A stretch of 7,737 bases of DNA from NCBI GenBank assembly GCA_002478575.1, contig DLOX01000216.1:2313-10049 (forward strand), read 5' to 3'. The notes under the pieces are model-generated. The model saw only the letters and a program-made list of their open reading frames with translations. It searched no databases and was not told where the DNA came from. Shown here piece after piece: positions 6,561 to 7,737 of this stretch; position 1 is the first letter of the stretch, and each line of letters opens with the position of its first letter. This DNA is from Sphingomonadales bacterium UBA7473 (GTDB lineage: Bacteria; Pseudomonadota; Alphaproteobacteria; Sphingomonadales; Sphingomonadaceae). The position numbers and the translations under genes were made by a program.

Positions 6561-7737
6561 GTGAGACAGAGAAACCAAAGCTGGGCATGCGCGCACCGCT
6601 TGGCATCAAGCGGACTGTTGACGTTGGGCAAGTGAAACAAAGCTTTAGCCACGGCCGCACCAACACGGTTGTGGTTGAGGTAAAGCGTAAGCGCTTGCTT
6701 GGTAAGCCAGGTGAAGCGGAAGTTGCAGAAGCAGTAGCTGCACCGGTCGTTGCGGCACCGCCTCCCCCTCCGCCACCACCTCCGCCTCCTCCACGGCCTG
6801 CTGAGCCTCAGCTTTCGCGCCAGGAAATGCAGGCGAAGCTTTTGCGCGAGGCCGAAGAAGCGCGTCTCAACATGCTTGAGGAAGCGCGTCGTCGCGAAGA
6901 GCAAGCGAAGAAGGCCTCTTCAGAGGAAGAGCGCCGCCGCGCTGAAGACAATCGCAAGGCCGAAGAAGCGGCTGCCGTAGCTACTCGACTTGCCGCTGAA
7001 GAAGAAGCGCGAAAGGCGGCTGAAGAAGCTGAGCGTGCCGCGGCTGCACCAGTTGTTGAAGCTGCGCCTGCTGCTGCAGACGATGAAGAGCGCCCCGCTC
7101 GCAAATTTGGTGGGCCAGCCGCGCCTCGCCGTCCTGAGCCTGCACGCCCAGCGCGCGGCCGTATGGGCGATGATCGCCGCCAATCTGGCAAGCTGACCGT
7201 TACACGCGCTTTGGGCGATGATGATGGTGTTCGTGCGCGGTCGATGGCCGCGCTTAAGCGGGCCCGCGAAAAGGATAAGCGCTCTCACATGGCGGGTGGT
7301 CCATCCGTCAAGCAAGTGCGTGACGTTCAAGTGCCGGAAGCGATTACGGTTCAGGAACTGGCGAACCGGATGGCAGAACGCGGCGCTGACTTGGTCAAAG
7401 CCTTGTTCAAGATGGGCATGCCTGTCACGCTGACGCAAACGATTGATCAGGATACAGCAGAACTACTGGTCACGGAATTTGGTCATAACATCCTGCGCGT
7501 TTCCGATTCAGACATTGATATCGTGAATGACAGCGATGTGGATGCCGCCGAAACGCAAAAGGCGCGTCCTCCGGTTGTGACCATCATGGGCCATGTCGAT
7601 CATGGTAAGACATCGTTGCTCGATGCCTTGCGCGGCACCGATGTTGTCGCCGGAGAAGCAGGTGGCATTACGCAGCATATCGGCGCTTATCAGCTGACCA
7701 TGAAGGATAAATCGAAAATCACCTTCCTCGATACGCC
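6557..7737 (+). CDS. infB: Translation initiation factor IF-2, 3'-partial
   Basis: IF2 is the GTPase that brings fMet-tRNA to the 30S subunit and promotes 50S joining. The frame begins at ATG 6557, overlapping the previous stop (ATGA), and is open to the window end: 393 codons, perhaps under half the gene. AGGAAG at 6538-6543 is a rather distant ribosome binding site (13 bases). The N-terminus has the alphaproteobacterial motif VKQSFSHGRTNTVVVE with the basic KRKR after it. Then come 12 consecutive prolines (residues 68-79), a long Glu/Ala/Arg-rich and probably helical stretch (about 86-165), and a basic, Pro/Arg-rich linker. The IF2_N fold lies at about 258-320 (VPEAITVQELANRMAERG). The GTPase G1 motif GHVDHGKT is at 345-352, and the switch I motif AGGITQHIGAYQ follows. 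The window ends at FLDTP, inside the G3 motif. Confidence 0.97.
   Translation, partial: MSETEKPKLGMRAPLGIKRTVDVGQVKQSFSHGRTNTVVVEVKRKRLLGKPGEAEVAEAVAAPVVAAPPPPPPPPPPPPRPAEPQLSRQEMQAKLLREAEEARLNMLEEARRREEQAKKASSEEERRRAEDNRKAEEAAAVATRLAAEEEARKAAEEAERAAAAPVVEAAPAAADDEERPARKFGGPAAPRRPEPARPARGRMGDDRRQSGKLTVTRALGDDDGVRARSMAALKRAREKDKRSHMAGGPSVKQVRDVQVPEAITVQELANRMAERGADLVKALFKMGMPVTLTQTIDQDTAELLVTEFGHNILRVSDSDIDIVNDSDVDAAETQKARPPVVTIMGHVDHGKTSLLDALRGTDVVAGEAGGITQHIGAYQLTMKDKSKITFLDT
6758..6793 (+). repeat. Run of 12 proline codons in infB
   Basis: Twelve consecutive proline codons encode residues 68-79 of IF2, followed by Arg-Pro. All four proline codons occur (CCT five, CCG three, CCA three, CCC one), so the tract is not a pure DNA repeat. 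It separates the short conserved N-terminal motif from the charged helical region. Ribosomes stall on such runs unless EF-P is present. Confidence 0.9.

Noticed and set aside
6808..7191. Antisense open frame opposite the charged region of infB
   Set aside because: Its Ala/Ser/Arg-rich product is simply the complement of Glu/Ala/Arg codons in IF2.

Overview
This window is ordinary core chromosome, most likely from an alphaproteobacterium of the Sphingomonadales type with moderate GC. That placement is an inference. It rests on the three-subunit (split alpha) proton-translocating transhydrogenase, the trmB-rimP-nusA-infB gene order, the fused YlxR/L7Ae RNA-binding gene between nusA and infB, and the alphaproteobacterial style of the IF2 N-terminus. 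All supported genes are on the + strand and tightly packed.

Positions 1-2896 hold the membrane transhydrogenase genes: the 3' two thirds of pntAA (cut by the window edge), pntAB and pntB. PntAA binds NAD(H), PntAB and the N-terminal part of PntB form the proton channel, and the C-terminal part of PntB binds NADP(H). Together they use the proton gradient to reduce NADP+ with NADH. About 400 bases separate pntAA from pntAB and carry an unrecognised 131-codon reading frame (780-1175), the least ordinary item here.

Positions 2904-3587 encode TrmB, the tRNA m7G46 methyltransferase, starting 7 bases after pntB with no clear Shine-Dalgarno sequence. A 120-base gap (3588-3707) follows. It holds a possible promoter and a GC-rich hairpin, and is the only plausible start of the next transcription unit.

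Positions 3708-7737 are the conserved rimP-nusA-(ylxR/L7Ae)-infB cluster, which links 30S maturation, transcription elongation/termination and translation initiation. Its genes are separated by 5 bases or overlap by 20 and 4 bases. infB runs off the 3' end just before the G3 motif of its GTPase domain. Its N-terminal extension has a run of 12 prolines followed by a charged helical segment.

I see no mobile element, CRISPR array, tRNA, rRNA, prophage or defence gene, and no evidence of a wholly new system. Items worth a second look are the ORF inside the transhydrogenase operon, a perfect 10-bp hairpin at the start of rimP, the rimP leader, the IF2 polyproline run, and the fused RNA-binding protein.
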